From DATAPE01 sp034667525 (GTDB taxonomy: Bacteria; Actinomycetota; CADDZG01; WHSQ01), in the NCBI GenBank assembly GCA_034667525.1, contig JAXDJO010000049.1:1-9997 (forward strand): a stretch of 9,997 bases of DNA, read 5' to 3'. Each line of letters begins with the position of its first letter. The stretch's first letter is position 1. Positions 1-6,242 of the stretch are shown piece by piece. A program made the translations under genes and the position numbers. The notes beneath the pieces were generated by a model that had not been told where the DNA came from, ran no database searches, and saw only the letters and a list, made by a program, of their open reading frames with translations.

Positions 1-149
1 CGATCGATGCTGCCGAAGAAGCCGACTACGGCAAGATGGTCGCGCTCCAAGGCACCGCCATCGTTCGTATCCCGTTGGGAGAGGCCGTCGGTTCGCTTAA
101 GACCTTGGACCCTGAGCTGTACGAGAGCGCAGAGATCTTCTTCGGCTAG
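1..149 (+). CDS. pfkA: 6-phosphofructokinase, C-terminal fragment (5' end outside window)
   Basis: Reading from base 3, the frame gives 48 residues and a TAG stop at 147-149. The residues include DYGKMVALQG, a stretch like IVRIPLGEAVG, and the ending LYESAEIFFG. This matches the C-terminal end of bacterial PfkA-type 6-phosphofructokinases, where a glycine-lysine-methionine-valine-alanine-leucine segment is followed by a short tail ending in FFG or similar. The family phosphorylates fructose 6-phosphate in glycolysis, using ATP or pyrophosphate. The catalytic and nucleotide sites lie upstream of the window, so the phosphoryl donor cannot be judged. The stop codon directly abuts the TTG start of the ABC-F gene, which suggests co-transcription. 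Assignment rests on a short tail recognised from memory of the family. Confidence 0.72.
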   Translation, partial: IDAAEEADYGKMVALQGTAIVRIPLGEAVGSLKTLDPELYESAEIFFG

Positions 150-1724
150 TTGGGGATCATCGATGTCGCAGACCTTCAGTACGCGCTCGGGAGCCGGGTG
201 TTATTCGAGGGCGTGTCCTTTCGCATCGGTGACGGTCAGCACGTTTCCCTGGTCGGCGCCAACGGCGCGGGAAAGACCACCCTCCTCAAGTTGATCGCAG
301 GGGTTCTGCCCCGCCAGGCAGGACAGATCCACGTGGATAGCTCGCTCGGCCTGATGCAGCAATTCGTCGCAGCGGCCCCCGAGGCGGTGAGCATCCGCAG
401 CTTCCTGCTCGGCTACGCCACCCCCCGCGTCCGGGCTGCCGCCGGCGACGTCGCCCGCTTCGAGCAGCGAGCACAGCGCTCCAAGGATCAGAAGGCACAG
501 CTCAGTTACGCGAACGCGCTCAGCCGGTGGGGCGAAGCGGGTGGATACGACGCCGAGGTTCTCTGGGACACGTGCACGGTGGCCGCACTCGGGCTGGGCT
601 TCCAGGCCGTCGCGGACCGGCCCGTGAAGACGCTTTCTGGAGGGGAGCAGAAACGTCTTGCCCTCGAGGTTCTCTTCCGGTCCGAGTTCGACATCTTGTT
701 GCTGGACGAGCCCGATAACTTCCTCGATATCCCTGCAAAGCGCTGGCTGGAAGACCTCATCAATGACTCGCGAAAAACCATCTTCTACGTGAGTCACGAT
801 CGGACATTGCTGGCGCGGACCTCGACGCGCATCGTCACCCTCGAAGGTCGCGGCACGTGGGTGCACGAGGAATCCTTCGAGAGCTACGTGGCCGCGCGCG
901 GCCGGCGGGTCGAGCGGATCGCGGATGAAAGGCGCCAGTATCAGCAGGAGCGGGATCGGCTCTACGCCTCTATGAAGGAGTTCAAACGCCGAGCCGCGAT
1001 CAGCCCCCGCCAAGCCTCTCGCGCCAAAGCCGCCGAGACCAAGCTGCGCCGCTTCGAGGAAACCAGCGTGGTCCGGGAGCGTCCTCAGCAGCAAAACATC
1101 TCGATGGACCTGCGCGGAGGGCGAACTGGGAAGATCGTGCTTCGCACCGGCGGACTTTCCTTTCCACGATTGGTCGAGCCCTTCAGCGTCGAGGTGTGGT
1201 TCGGCGAACGCATCGGGGTGGTAGGCCCCAACGGCAGCGGCAAGAGTCACTTCCTGAGATTGCTTGCTGGTGAGGAGATCGGCCACGGCGGCGAGTACCG
1301 ACTCGGTGCTCGAGTGCAACCCAGCCTGTTCCACCAGATGCACGAACGACCCGAACTCTTGGACCACACGATCAGGGACATCATCACCAAGAGGGGCTTC
1401 GACCTCAGCACCACCATGTCGCGGCTGAAGCGCTACGAGCTGCAGGCAGAGGCCATGAGCCCGTTCTCACTCCTGTCCGGAGGCCAGCAGGCTCGCTTCC
1501 AGATCCTGTTGATGGAGCTGGAGAGCCCCACGATGTTGTTGCTGGACGAGCCGACGGACAACCTCGACATCGACTCCGCAGAGGCCCTCGAGGACGCGCT
1601 CGATCGTTACGAGGGAACCGTTATGGCAGTGACGCACGACCGTTGGTTCATGCAGCAACTGGACCGATTCCTGGTGTTCGAATCGAACGGAGAGGTACAC
1701 GAGGAGCTGGTCTCTCCCTACTGA
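150..1724 (+). CDS. ABC-F family ATPase (two nucleotide-binding domains, no membrane domain)
   Basis: The 524-residue protein carries two complete ABC ATPase cassettes in one chain and no membrane segment, which defines the ABC-F family. Known members act on the ribosome as translation factors or antibiotic-resistance ribosome-protection proteins. NBD1 has Walker A GANGAGKTT (about 36-44), signature LSGGE (162-166), Walker B LLLDEP with catalytic Glu187, and a switch His216. NBD2 has Walker A GPNGSGKS (359-366), signature LSGGQ (442-446), Walker B LLLDEPTDNLD with Glu467, and His496. The linker (about 245-315) is rich in Arg, Lys and Glu, as expected for the ribosome-facing interdomain helices. 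After Walker B, NBD1 reads DEPDNFLD instead of the usual DEPTNHLD, a subtype I associate with actinobacterial ABC-F proteins. The start is TTG at 150, immediately after the upstream stop and without a strong Shine-Dalgarno; no better start exists before the first beta strand. Substrate or drug specificity cannot be deduced. Confidence 0.93.
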   Translation: MGIIDVADLQYALGSRVLFEGVSFRIGDGQHVSLVGANGAGKTTLLKLIAGVLPRQAGQIHVDSSLGLMQQFVAAAPEAVSIRSFLLGYATPRVRAAAGDVARFEQRAQRSKDQKAQLSYANALSRWGEAGGYDAEVLWDTCTVAALGLGFQAVADRPVKTLSGGEQKRLALEVLFRSEFDILLLDEPDNFLDIPAKRWLEDLINDSRKTIFYVSHDRTLLARTSTRIVTLEGRGTWVHEESFESYVAARGRRVERIADERRQYQQERDRLYASMKEFKRRAAISPRQASRAKAAETKLRRFEETSVVRERPQQQNISMDLRGGRTGKIVLRTGGLSFPRLVEPFSVEVWFGERIGVVGPNGSGKSHFLRLLAGEEIGHGGEYRLGARVQPSLFHQMHERPELLDHTIRDIITKRGFDLSTTMSRLKRYELQAEAMSPFSLLSGGQQARFQILLMELESPTMLLLDEPTDNLDIDSAEALEDALDRYEGTVMAVTHDRWFMQQLDRFLVFESNGEVHEELVSPY

Positions 1725-1754
1725 CCGGCGTCGGTCAAGCGACCCGCAGGGCAT

Positions 1755-1760
1755 TATCCT
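1755..1760 (+). promoter_or_regulatory. Candidate -10 box for a leaderless ltaE transcript
   Basis: TATCCT fits the actinobacterial TANNNT -10 pattern and ends six bases before the GTG start at 1767. That distance puts the transcription start at or next to the start codon. No Shine-Dalgarno precedes the GTG, which agrees with leaderless translation. No good -35 hexamer is visible at the usual spacing. Confidence 0.45.
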
Positions 1761-1766
1761 GACGCC

Positions 1767-2804
1767 GTGAGCGGCCTGATCGATCTTCGTTCCGACACCG
1801 TCACCCGGCCCACGCCCGAGATGCGCCGGGCCATGGCCGAGGCCGAGGTAGGCGACGACGTCTTCGGCGACGATCCGACCGTCAACTCCCTGCAGGAGTT
1901 TGCAGCCGATCTTCTGGGCAAGGAAGCGGGGCTATTCGTTCCCACCGGCTCTATGGGAAATCAAGTCTCGTTGGGCTCCCTGGCAAGGCCGGGTGACGAG
2001 GTCGTTTGCGAGGCCAGCGCGCACTTCCTTCACTACGAGGGAGGCTCCGCCGCGGCTCACCTCGGATTGATGATGCGTCCTCTCCCCGGTCACAACGGAA
2101 CTATCGCTGCAGATCAGGTCAGCGCGGCGATCCGAGAGGGTAGCGACCATGCCCCCCGCACCGCGGTCGTAGCGATCGAGAACACGCACAACTCGGCAGG
2201 GGGCCGGGTCTTTCCCCTCGAGGAGGCTCAAGCGATCGCCAAGGTTTGTGATGAGCGGGGTGTCGCCCTTCATCTCGATGGCGCTCGGATCTTCAACGCT
2301 CAGGCAGCAACGGGCATCGCTGCGAAGGAATGGGCAGTTTACGCGGACACGCTCACCTTCTGTTTCTCGAAAGGGCTCGGTGCTCCCATCGGATCGATGG
2401 TCTGCTCGACGACCGAGAACATCGCCTCCGCCCACAGGTTGCGCAAGCGCCTGGGAGGCGGGATGCGCCAGGTCGGCGTCATCGCGGCTGCTGCCCGGGT
2501 AGCACTCGAAACCGGGCCCGACCGGCTGGCGGAAGATCACGTCAATGCCCGCCGCTTGGCCGAAGGTTTGTGCGAGCTCCACGAGCAGGCTGTCGATCCC
2601 TCCTCCGTCGAAACCAACATGGTCTATCTGAACCTCACGCCCTTCTCCAAGGGCGGCCCCGAAGTCAGCGACGCCCTGCTGGTCGAGGGCGTCCTCACGG
2701 TCGCTATGTCCCAGAACGCCATGCGGCTGGTCACCCACCGTGACGTTTCCTCAGAGGACGTAGAGGTTGCCCTCCGTGGCCTGCGCAAGGTGCTATCGGC
2801 CTAA
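1767..2804 (+). CDS. ltaE: Low-specificity L-threonine aldolase (PLP-dependent)
   Basis: The 345-residue protein is a fold-type I PLP enzyme of the threonine aldolase family. It cleaves L-threonine or L-allo-threonine to glycine and acetaldehyde. The opening IDLRSDTVTRPTPEMRRAM and GDDVFGDDPTVN are hallmarks of the family. His86 lies in the SAHFLHYEGG segment expected to stack on the cofactor, and LHLDGARIFNA (169-179) supplies Asp171 and Arg174. The Schiff-base lysine is Lys202 in CFSKGLGAPIGS. The C-terminal MRLVTH contains the substrate carboxylate-binding arginine (Arg320). Length is normal for the family. The GTG start at 1767 is chosen because the conserved N-terminus begins within five residues and a -10 box lies just upstream. 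It could supply glycine, which is the substrate of ThiO encoded further along the window, but that link is only inference. Confidence 0.95.
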   Translation: MSGLIDLRSDTVTRPTPEMRRAMAEAEVGDDVFGDDPTVNSLQEFAADLLGKEAGLFVPTGSMGNQVSLGSLARPGDEVVCEASAHFLHYEGGSAAAHLGLMMRPLPGHNGTIAADQVSAAIREGSDHAPRTAVVAIENTHNSAGGRVFPLEEAQAIAKVCDERGVALHLDGARIFNAQAATGIAAKEWAVYADTLTFCFSKGLGAPIGSMVCSTTENIASAHRLRKRLGGGMRQVGVIAAAARVALETGPDRLAEDHVNARRLAEGLCELHEQAVDPSSVETNMVYLNLTPFSKGGPEVSDALLVEGVLTVAMSQNAMRLVTHRDVSSEDVEVALRGLRKVLSA

Positions 2805-2809
2805 AGCCG

Positions 2810-2850
2810 TTTACCTCCGTCACCTTCGGGGCATGGTTCGAGGAGGTAAA
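2810..2850 (+). repeat. 9-bp inverted repeat in the ltaE-SRPBCC gap (terminator or leader hairpin)
   Basis: TTTACCTCC at 2810-2818 and GGAGGTAAA at 2842-2850 are perfect reverse complements with a 23-base loop. GGTTTTC follows at once, so a weak intrinsic terminator for ltaE is possible. The left arm could instead pair (ACCTCC with GGAGGT) with the true Shine-Dalgarno of the next gene at 2859-2864, giving two mutually exclusive structures. Function is not known. Confidence 0.45.
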
Positions 2851-2871
2851 GGTTTTCTGGAGGTGAGGCCG

Positions 2872-3309
2872 ATGGGTTCCGCAACCCACTATGCAGAGGT
2901 TCAGGCACCGGTAGAGAGGGTTTACGCGTACTGGCGCAATTTCGAGAACTTTCCGACGATGTTCTCAGATGTGGAAAAGGTAGTTGGCGATGGAGACCGC
3001 TCGCACTGGGTGGTAAAGGGCCCGGCTGGCAAGTCGGTCGAATGGGACGCTGAGATCGAAGAGGACGTGCCCAATGAGCGGATCGCGTGGAAAAGTGTCG
3101 GCGACAACCAGGTGGACACCAGCGGCGTGGTCCGATTCGATCGTGGGGCTCCCGGCGTCACGAAAGTGACGGTCGCACTTTCCTACGATCCGCCCGCCGG
3201 CAAACTGGGCGAGATCGTTGCAGAACTGTTCAAAGATCCCGATGCCCAGATCGAAAGGGCTCTTGACCAGTTCAGGAATCTCGTCGAGACCGGCGCTCTG
3301 GGGAGCTGA
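2872..3309 (+). CDS. SRPBCC family protein (polyketide cyclase/dehydrase-like, Bet v1 fold)
   Basis: The 145-residue protein has the layout of the SRPBCC superfamily, a helix-grip fold with a hydrophobic ligand cavity. The N-terminal APVERVYAYWRNFENFPTMF is the typical first helix pair. SHWVVKGPAGKSVEWDAEI and NERIAWKS form the central sheet, and a C-terminal amphipathic helix covers roughly 120-142. There is no signal peptide or membrane helix, so it should be cytosolic. Close relatives are annotated only as cyclase/dehydrase or SRPBCC proteins, and no ligand is known from sequence. The start is ATG at 2872, preceded by GGAGG at 2859-2863 with an eight-base gap; an in-frame GTG nearer this Shine-Dalgarno is less suitable. 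It lies 67 bases after ltaE, separated by an inverted repeat, and is closed by a clear terminator, so it may be its own unit. Confidence 0.88.
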   Translation: MGSATHYAEVQAPVERVYAYWRNFENFPTMFSDVEKVVGDGDRSHWVVKGPAGKSVEWDAEIEEDVPNERIAWKSVGDNQVDTSGVVRFDRGAPGVTKVTVALSYDPPAGKLGEIVAELFKDPDAQIERALDQFRNLVETGALGS

Positions 3310-3375
3310 TTGCCATGGTCGCTGCTACTGGGCGGCCGCCGTATCCCATGTCTTCTCGACGAAACCCGGAAACGG

Positions 3376-3414
3376 CTGCGGACCCCCGATACGCTGTAGT
3401 GGGTCCGCAGTTTT
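3376..3414 (+). terminator. Rho-independent terminator after the SRPBCC gene
   Basis: CTGCGGACCC (3376-3385) and GGGTCCGCAG (3401-3410) form a perfect GC-rich 10-bp stem around a 15-base loop. TTTT follows at 3411-3414. It lies 66 bases past the SRPBCC stop and before the anti-sigma gene, so it separates the two transcription units. Confidence 0.85.
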
Positions 3415-3458
3415 CAGGAAGATCGACTACTCGTTCAGACAGCAGCGAGGAGATGAAG

Positions 3459-3485
3459 ATGTCTACAGAAACCAGGAGATGGTGA
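3459..3485 (+). other. Possible 8-codon upstream ORF overlapping the anti-sigma gene start
   Basis: ATG at 3459 has a good Shine-Dalgarno (GAGGAG, 3447-3452) six bases upstream and encodes MSTETRRW before TGA at 3483-3485. Its end overlaps the ATG at 3479 of the next gene in another frame. It could couple translation into the anti-sigma gene, or it could mark a one-base indel that detached the real N-terminus. Its significance is uncertain. Confidence 0.3.
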
Positions 3486-3940
3486 AGCCGATGCGGATCT
3501 CCTTCACCCTGCGACTCCCACGAGACGAGTTGAGTGTGCCCATCGTGCGCCACATCTGTCGCTCGGCTCTGCGGGAGCTCGGGGTGCAAGGCGATTGTGT
3601 CGGTGATATTGAGCTGGCGGTGACGGAAGCTTGCACCAACGTCCTCAAGCACGCGCAGGGGACCAACCAACAATACGAAGTCGAAGTGGAAGTCAACGAG
3701 GACGCCTGCGAGATCAGGGTGATCGACGCGGGTCTCGGATTCTTCTCGACGGACGCCTTCCAGCCGGCAAGCGGTAGCGCCGAAGAGGGCCGCGGATTGC
3801 ATCTCATGCGCGCCTTGGTGGACGAGCTCCAGTTCATCTCCCAGCCCGAACAGGGAACGATCGTCCATCTGGCAAAACACCTGGAGCTGAGCGAAGACTC
3901 GATCCTCCAGCGCCTTGGGGAGCTGTCGCTTCCGGGTTAG
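3479..3940 (+). CDS. ATP-binding anti-sigma regulatory factor (RsbW/SpoIIAB-like serine kinase, HATPase_c_2)
   Basis: The 153-residue protein is a single GHKL-type ATPase domain like RsbW and SpoIIAB. These proteins bind an alternative sigma factor and phosphorylate an anti-anti-sigma partner on serine. The N-box is ELAVTEACTNVLKHA with Glu50, Asn54 and Lys57. The G1 box is VIDAGLGF with Asp83, Gly85 and Gly87, and the G2 box is EGRGLHLMRALVDE around 103-116. Length is typical. There is no membrane segment. Neither a sigma factor nor an STAS-domain antagonist lies beside it, so its partners are probably encoded elsewhere. The start is uncertain: ATG at 3479 overlaps a short upstream reading frame and its AGGAG is too close, while ATG at 3491 begins right at the conserved strand (MRISFTLRLPRDE) and has GGTGA five bases upstream. 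The gene follows a terminator and needs its own promoter, which I could not identify. Confidence 0.9.
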   Translation: MVKPMRISFTLRLPRDELSVPIVRHICRSALRELGVQGDCVGDIELAVTEACTNVLKHAQGTNQQYEVEVEVNEDACEIRVIDAGLGFFSTDAFQPASGSAEEGRGLHLMRALVDELQFISQPEQGTIVHLAKHLELSEDSILQRLGELSLPG

Positions 3941-3957
3941 CGGCGCCCTCTCGCTTC

Positions 3958-3963
3958 TATACT
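3958..3963 (+). promoter_or_regulatory. -10 box of the thiamine operon promoter
   Basis: TATACT is a near-consensus -10 element, 17 bases after the anti-sigma stop codon. Transcription would start near 3970, immediately before the TPP aptamer. No convincing -35 hexamer is seen 16-18 bases upstream. Confidence 0.6.
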
Positions 3964-3973
3964 GAACGGACCA

Positions 3974-4056
3974 GCGGGGAGCTTGGGTTACCAGGCTGAG
4001 AGGCGGGCTAAAGCCCGCGACCCCCAACACTCGACCCGGTAATGCGGGGTGAGGAG
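3974..4056 (+). promoter_or_regulatory. TPP (thiamine pyrophosphate) riboswitch, THI element
   Basis: The leader shows the conserved THI-box parts in order. They are GGGGAGCTTGGG, the CTGAGAGG core (3996-4003), a variable P3 hairpin with perfect stem GCGGGC/GCCCGC (4003-4008 and 4013-4018), GACCC, and the second helical arm ACCCGGTAATGC near 4034-4044. The 3' boundary runs straight into the Shine-Dalgarno AGGAGG (4052-4057) of thiO. GGAC at 3968-3971 can pair with GTCC at 4059-4062, which would enclose the ribosome-binding site. Control is therefore probably at translation initiation: TPP binding closes the site and turns off thiO-thiS-thiG. Identification of the aptamer is firm; the mechanism is inferred from the placement. 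Confidence 0.93.
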
Positions 4057-4064
4057 GTGTCCTT

Positions 4065-5237
4065 ATCTCTCCCTCGGATCACACAGCTGACGTCGCGATC
4101 GTCGGTGGCGGGGCCATTGGCCTCGCGTGCGCGTGGAGGCTGTCCCAGCAGGGGGCACGGGTGGCCGTCATCGACGACCGGCCGGGCCGCGGAGCTTCGT
4201 GGGCCGCGGCCGGCATGCTCGCTCCGGTTACCGAGGTCCAGCACGGTGAGGAGGCCCTCCTTCAACTGAACCTCGCATCCAGCGAGCTTTATCCAGACTT
4301 CGCAGCGGAGTTGGAGGAAGCCAGCGGGAGGTCGCCCGGTTACCACCGTTGCGGCACGCTCATGGTCGCCCTGGACAGAGACGACAACGCGGCCCTCGAG
4401 GAGGTCTATCGCTTCCAGATCCGCTTGGGCCTGGCTGTCGATCGGCTTTCCAGCAGCGAAGCGAGACGTCTCGAGCCTGCACTGAGCCCCAGGGTGCGCG
4501 GCGGCATCCTCGTGGAAGGCGATCATCAGGTCGACAATCGCGCCCTGGTCGGAGCGTTGGCAAAGGCCTGCTTACGCTCCCACGTGCGATTCGTGAGGTC
4601 TCGCGCCGAGGTGATTGACGTTGCGGGAGATCGGCTTGCCGGCGTGAAGTTGAGGGACGGCGATCGGCTCACATGCGAGCACCTCGTGCTGGCGGCAGGA
4701 GCGTGGTCGCCGTCCGTCAAGGGGCTCCCGTCGGACGCCCGGCCCCCGCTGCGTCCGATCAAAGGCCAGCTGCTGCATCTTCGGATACGCGGGGACCGGC
4801 CGTCGACCACCGCACCGTTATCGGGCCGCAATATCACCGGGCCCGATGTCTATCTCGTTGTCCGCCCCGACGGAAGGGTGGTAATCGGGGCCTCGAGCGA
4901 AGAACAGGGCTTCGATACCTCGGTGACGGCTGGCGCGGTCTTCGAGTTGTTGCGGGATGCTAACGAGCTCGTCCCCGGCGTGACCGAGCTCGAGCTCACT
5001 GAGACAATTGCGGGTCTCCGCCCGGCGACCCCCGACAACGCTCCCCTCATCGGGGCGTCCGTCGTGGAGGGGCTCATCCTCGCGGCCGGTCATTACCGTA
5101 ACGGGATCCTGCTCACGCCGATCACCGCAGACGCCGTTACTGACCTCGTCATCTCAGGAAAGGTGGCGGCAAACATCGAACCCTTCTCGCCGCAGCGATT
5201 CGAGGCATCTCTTTCGGCTAAAGGGGTGCAGCAGTGA
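4065..5237 (+). CDS. thiO: Glycine oxidase ThiO (FAD-dependent), apparent ATC start
   Basis: ThiO is a D-amino-acid-oxidase-type flavoenzyme that oxidises glycine to iminoglycine, the precursor of the thiazole ring of thiamine. The Rossmann FAD motif VAIVGGGAIGLACAW lies at about 10-24, with Asp37 ending the second strand to bind ribose. GASWAAAGMLAP follows, and the C-terminal GLRPATPDNAPLIG (317-330) and GHYRNGILLTP (342-352) are diagnostic of ThiO. Length is about 390 residues, normal for the family. The frame back to its upstream stop (4050-4052) contains no ATG, GTG, TTG or CTG before the FAD motif; GTG at 4161 would remove that motif. ATC at 4065 lies seven bases after AGGAGG (4052-4057) and is taken as a rare start. 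A one-base indel near 4057-4090 is the main alternative, because GTG at 4057 is open in another frame. The stop overlaps the thiS start by four bases. Confidence 0.9.
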   Translation: MSPSDHTADVAIVGGGAIGLACAWRLSQQGARVAVIDDRPGRGASWAAAGMLAPVTEVQHGEEALLQLNLASSELYPDFAAELEEASGRSPGYHRCGTLMVALDRDDNAALEEVYRFQIRLGLAVDRLSSSEARRLEPALSPRVRGGILVEGDHQVDNRALVGALAKACLRSHVRFVRSRAEVIDVAGDRLAGVKLRDGDRLTCEHLVLAAGAWSPSVKGLPSDARPPLRPIKGQLLHLRIRGDRPSTTAPLSGRNITGPDVYLVVRPDGRVVIGASSEEQGFDTSVTAGAVFELLRDANELVPGVTELELTETIAGLRPATPDNAPLIGASVVEGLILAAGHYRNGILLTPITADAVTDLVISGKVAANIEPFSPQRFEASLSAKGVQQ

Positions 5238-5446
5238 ATCTCGTCGTCAACGGAGAAGCGCGCGAGGTGGGGGAGGGAACGACCTTGGTAGATCTGATCC
5301 CGCAACGGATCGATGAGGGTGCGGGAGAGGCGCGCGGGATAGCGGTGGCCCGCAACGGCGAGGTGGTGCCCAAGACCGAGTGGGCGGCCGTCGAGGTGCA
5401 AGCGGGTGACCGGATCGAGGTCCTCAATGCGATCGGGGGAGGGTGA
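5234..5446 (+). CDS. thiS: Sulfur carrier protein ThiS
   Basis: The 70-residue protein has the beta-grasp (ubiquitin-like) fold and the obligatory C-terminal Gly-Gly, here ending IEVLNAIGGG. ThiS is adenylated at this terminus and converted to a thiocarboxylate, which delivers sulfur to ThiG for thiazole formation. MNLVVNGE at the N-terminus and VARNGEVVPKTEW in the middle are typical. The GTG start at 5234 overlaps the thiO stop in a GTGA junction, so the two genes are translationally coupled. The adenylating enzyme ThiF is not encoded in the window and must act from elsewhere or be replaced by a MoeB-like protein. Confidence 0.95.
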   Translation: MNLVVNGEAREVGEGTTLVDLIPQRIDEGAGEARGIAVARNGEVVPKTEWAAVEVQAGDRIEVLNAIGGG

Positions 5447-6219
5447 TGGACGACCCACTGGTGATCGGGGGGGAGAGCTTTTCGTCCCGGCTGATCATGG
5501 GGACCGGGGGAGCCTCCAGCCTCGATGCTCTCGAGAAGGCGCTGAGGGCGACGGGGGCGGAGATGGCCACGGTGGCCCTTCGCCGCGTTGCTCCGGATGC
5601 CGAAGGCTCGATCCTTCAGGTGATCGACCGCGCCGGCTGCAAGCTGCTGCCCAATACCGCGGGATGTTTCACTGCCGGTGACGCGATCACCACCGCCAGA
5701 CTGGCCCGCGATGCGTTCGAGACCGATTGGATCAAGCTCGAGGTCATCGCCGACGACCGCACCCTTCTGCCCGATCCGGTGGCACTGCTCGAGGCGGCCG
5801 AGGCTCTCGTCGATGAAGGCTTCGTGGTGCTGGCCTACAGCAACGACGATCCCGTGTTGGCCCGACGGCTGGAAGAGGCCGGGTGTGCCGCCGTGATGCC
5901 GCTCGGCTCGCCGATCGGAAGCGGCATGGGTATCCGCAATCCTTACAACCTGGCGATCATCGTGGAGGGGGCGAACGTTCCGGTGATCCTCGACGCAGGC
6001 GTGGGCACGGCATCGGATGCCGCGATCGCGATGGAGCTCGGTTGCGACGGCGTACTGGTGGCCAGCGCGATCACCCGCTCTCAGGAACCGGCGACGATGG
6101 GCGAGGCGATAAGAAAGGCAGTCGAGGCGGGACGGCTGGCGCGGCGGGCGGGGCGCATCCCCCGACGCCTCTATGCAGAGGCTTCGACGACCTTCGAGGG
6201 ACTGCCGGATCTGTCTTGA
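5446..6219 (+). CDS. thiG: Thiazole synthase ThiG
   Basis: ThiG is a TIM-barrel enzyme that joins 1-deoxy-D-xylulose 5-phosphate, dehydroglycine and ThiS thiocarboxylate into the thiazole phosphate. The protein has 257 residues, the usual length. Key segments are FSSRLIMGTGG near 12-22, NTAGCFTAGDA (70-80), WIKLEV with the Schiff-base Lys97, VMPLGSPIGSGMGIRN (150-165) for phosphate binding, and ILDAGVGTASDAAIAMELGCDG (181-202). The ATG at 5446 overlaps the thiS stop (TGATG), and a GTG three bases earlier is an equal alternative. With glycine oxidase ThiO upstream, the imine is made aerobically rather than by the radical-SAM enzyme ThiH. A 23-base gap without a recognisable terminator separates it from the first DUF72 gene. 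Confidence 0.96.
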   Translation: MDDPLVIGGESFSSRLIMGTGGASSLDALEKALRATGAEMATVALRRVAPDAEGSILQVIDRAGCKLLPNTAGCFTAGDAITTARLARDAFETDWIKLEVIADDRTLLPDPVALLEAAEALVDEGFVVLAYSNDDPVLARRLEEAGCAAVMPLGSPIGSGMGIRNPYNLAIIVEGANVPVILDAGVGTASDAAIAMELGCDGVLVASAITRSQEPATMGEAIRKAVEAGRLARRAGRIPRRLYAEASTTFEGLPDLS

Positions 6220-6230
6220 TCGACCGCCCC

Positions 6231-6236
6231 TAGTCT
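6231..6236 (+). promoter_or_regulatory. Candidate -10 box for a leaderless DUF72 transcript
   Basis: TAGTCT matches TANNNT and ends six bases before ATG at 6243, which has no clear Shine-Dalgarno. The same geometry is seen upstream of ltaE. It would give the DUF72 genes a start independent of the TPP riboswitch, though readthrough from thiG remains possible. Confidence 0.4.
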
Positions 6237-6242
6237 TGGACG

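Noticed and set aside
201..1367. Long open frame of 388 codons on the - strand inside the ABC-F gene.
   Set aside because: It is antisense to a well-supported gene, shows no recognisable domain, and is the usual high-GC shadow frame.
1932..2738. Open frame of 268 codons on the - strand inside ltaE.
   Set aside because: It is the antisense of a clear threonine aldolase with no domain or Shine-Dalgarno of its own.
2767..2871. N-terminal extension of the SRPBCC protein by 35 residues, overlapping ltaE.
   Set aside because: The extension has no family similarity and no ribosome-binding site, while ATG 2872 has GGAGG at proper distance and starts at the conserved domain.
4042..4269. 75-codon frame starting inside the TPP riboswitch (ATG 4042).
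   Set aside because: It runs out of frame over the conserved FAD motif of ThiO, is arginine/serine/proline-rich like a shadow frame, and its ATG is part of the conserved aptamer sequence AATGC.
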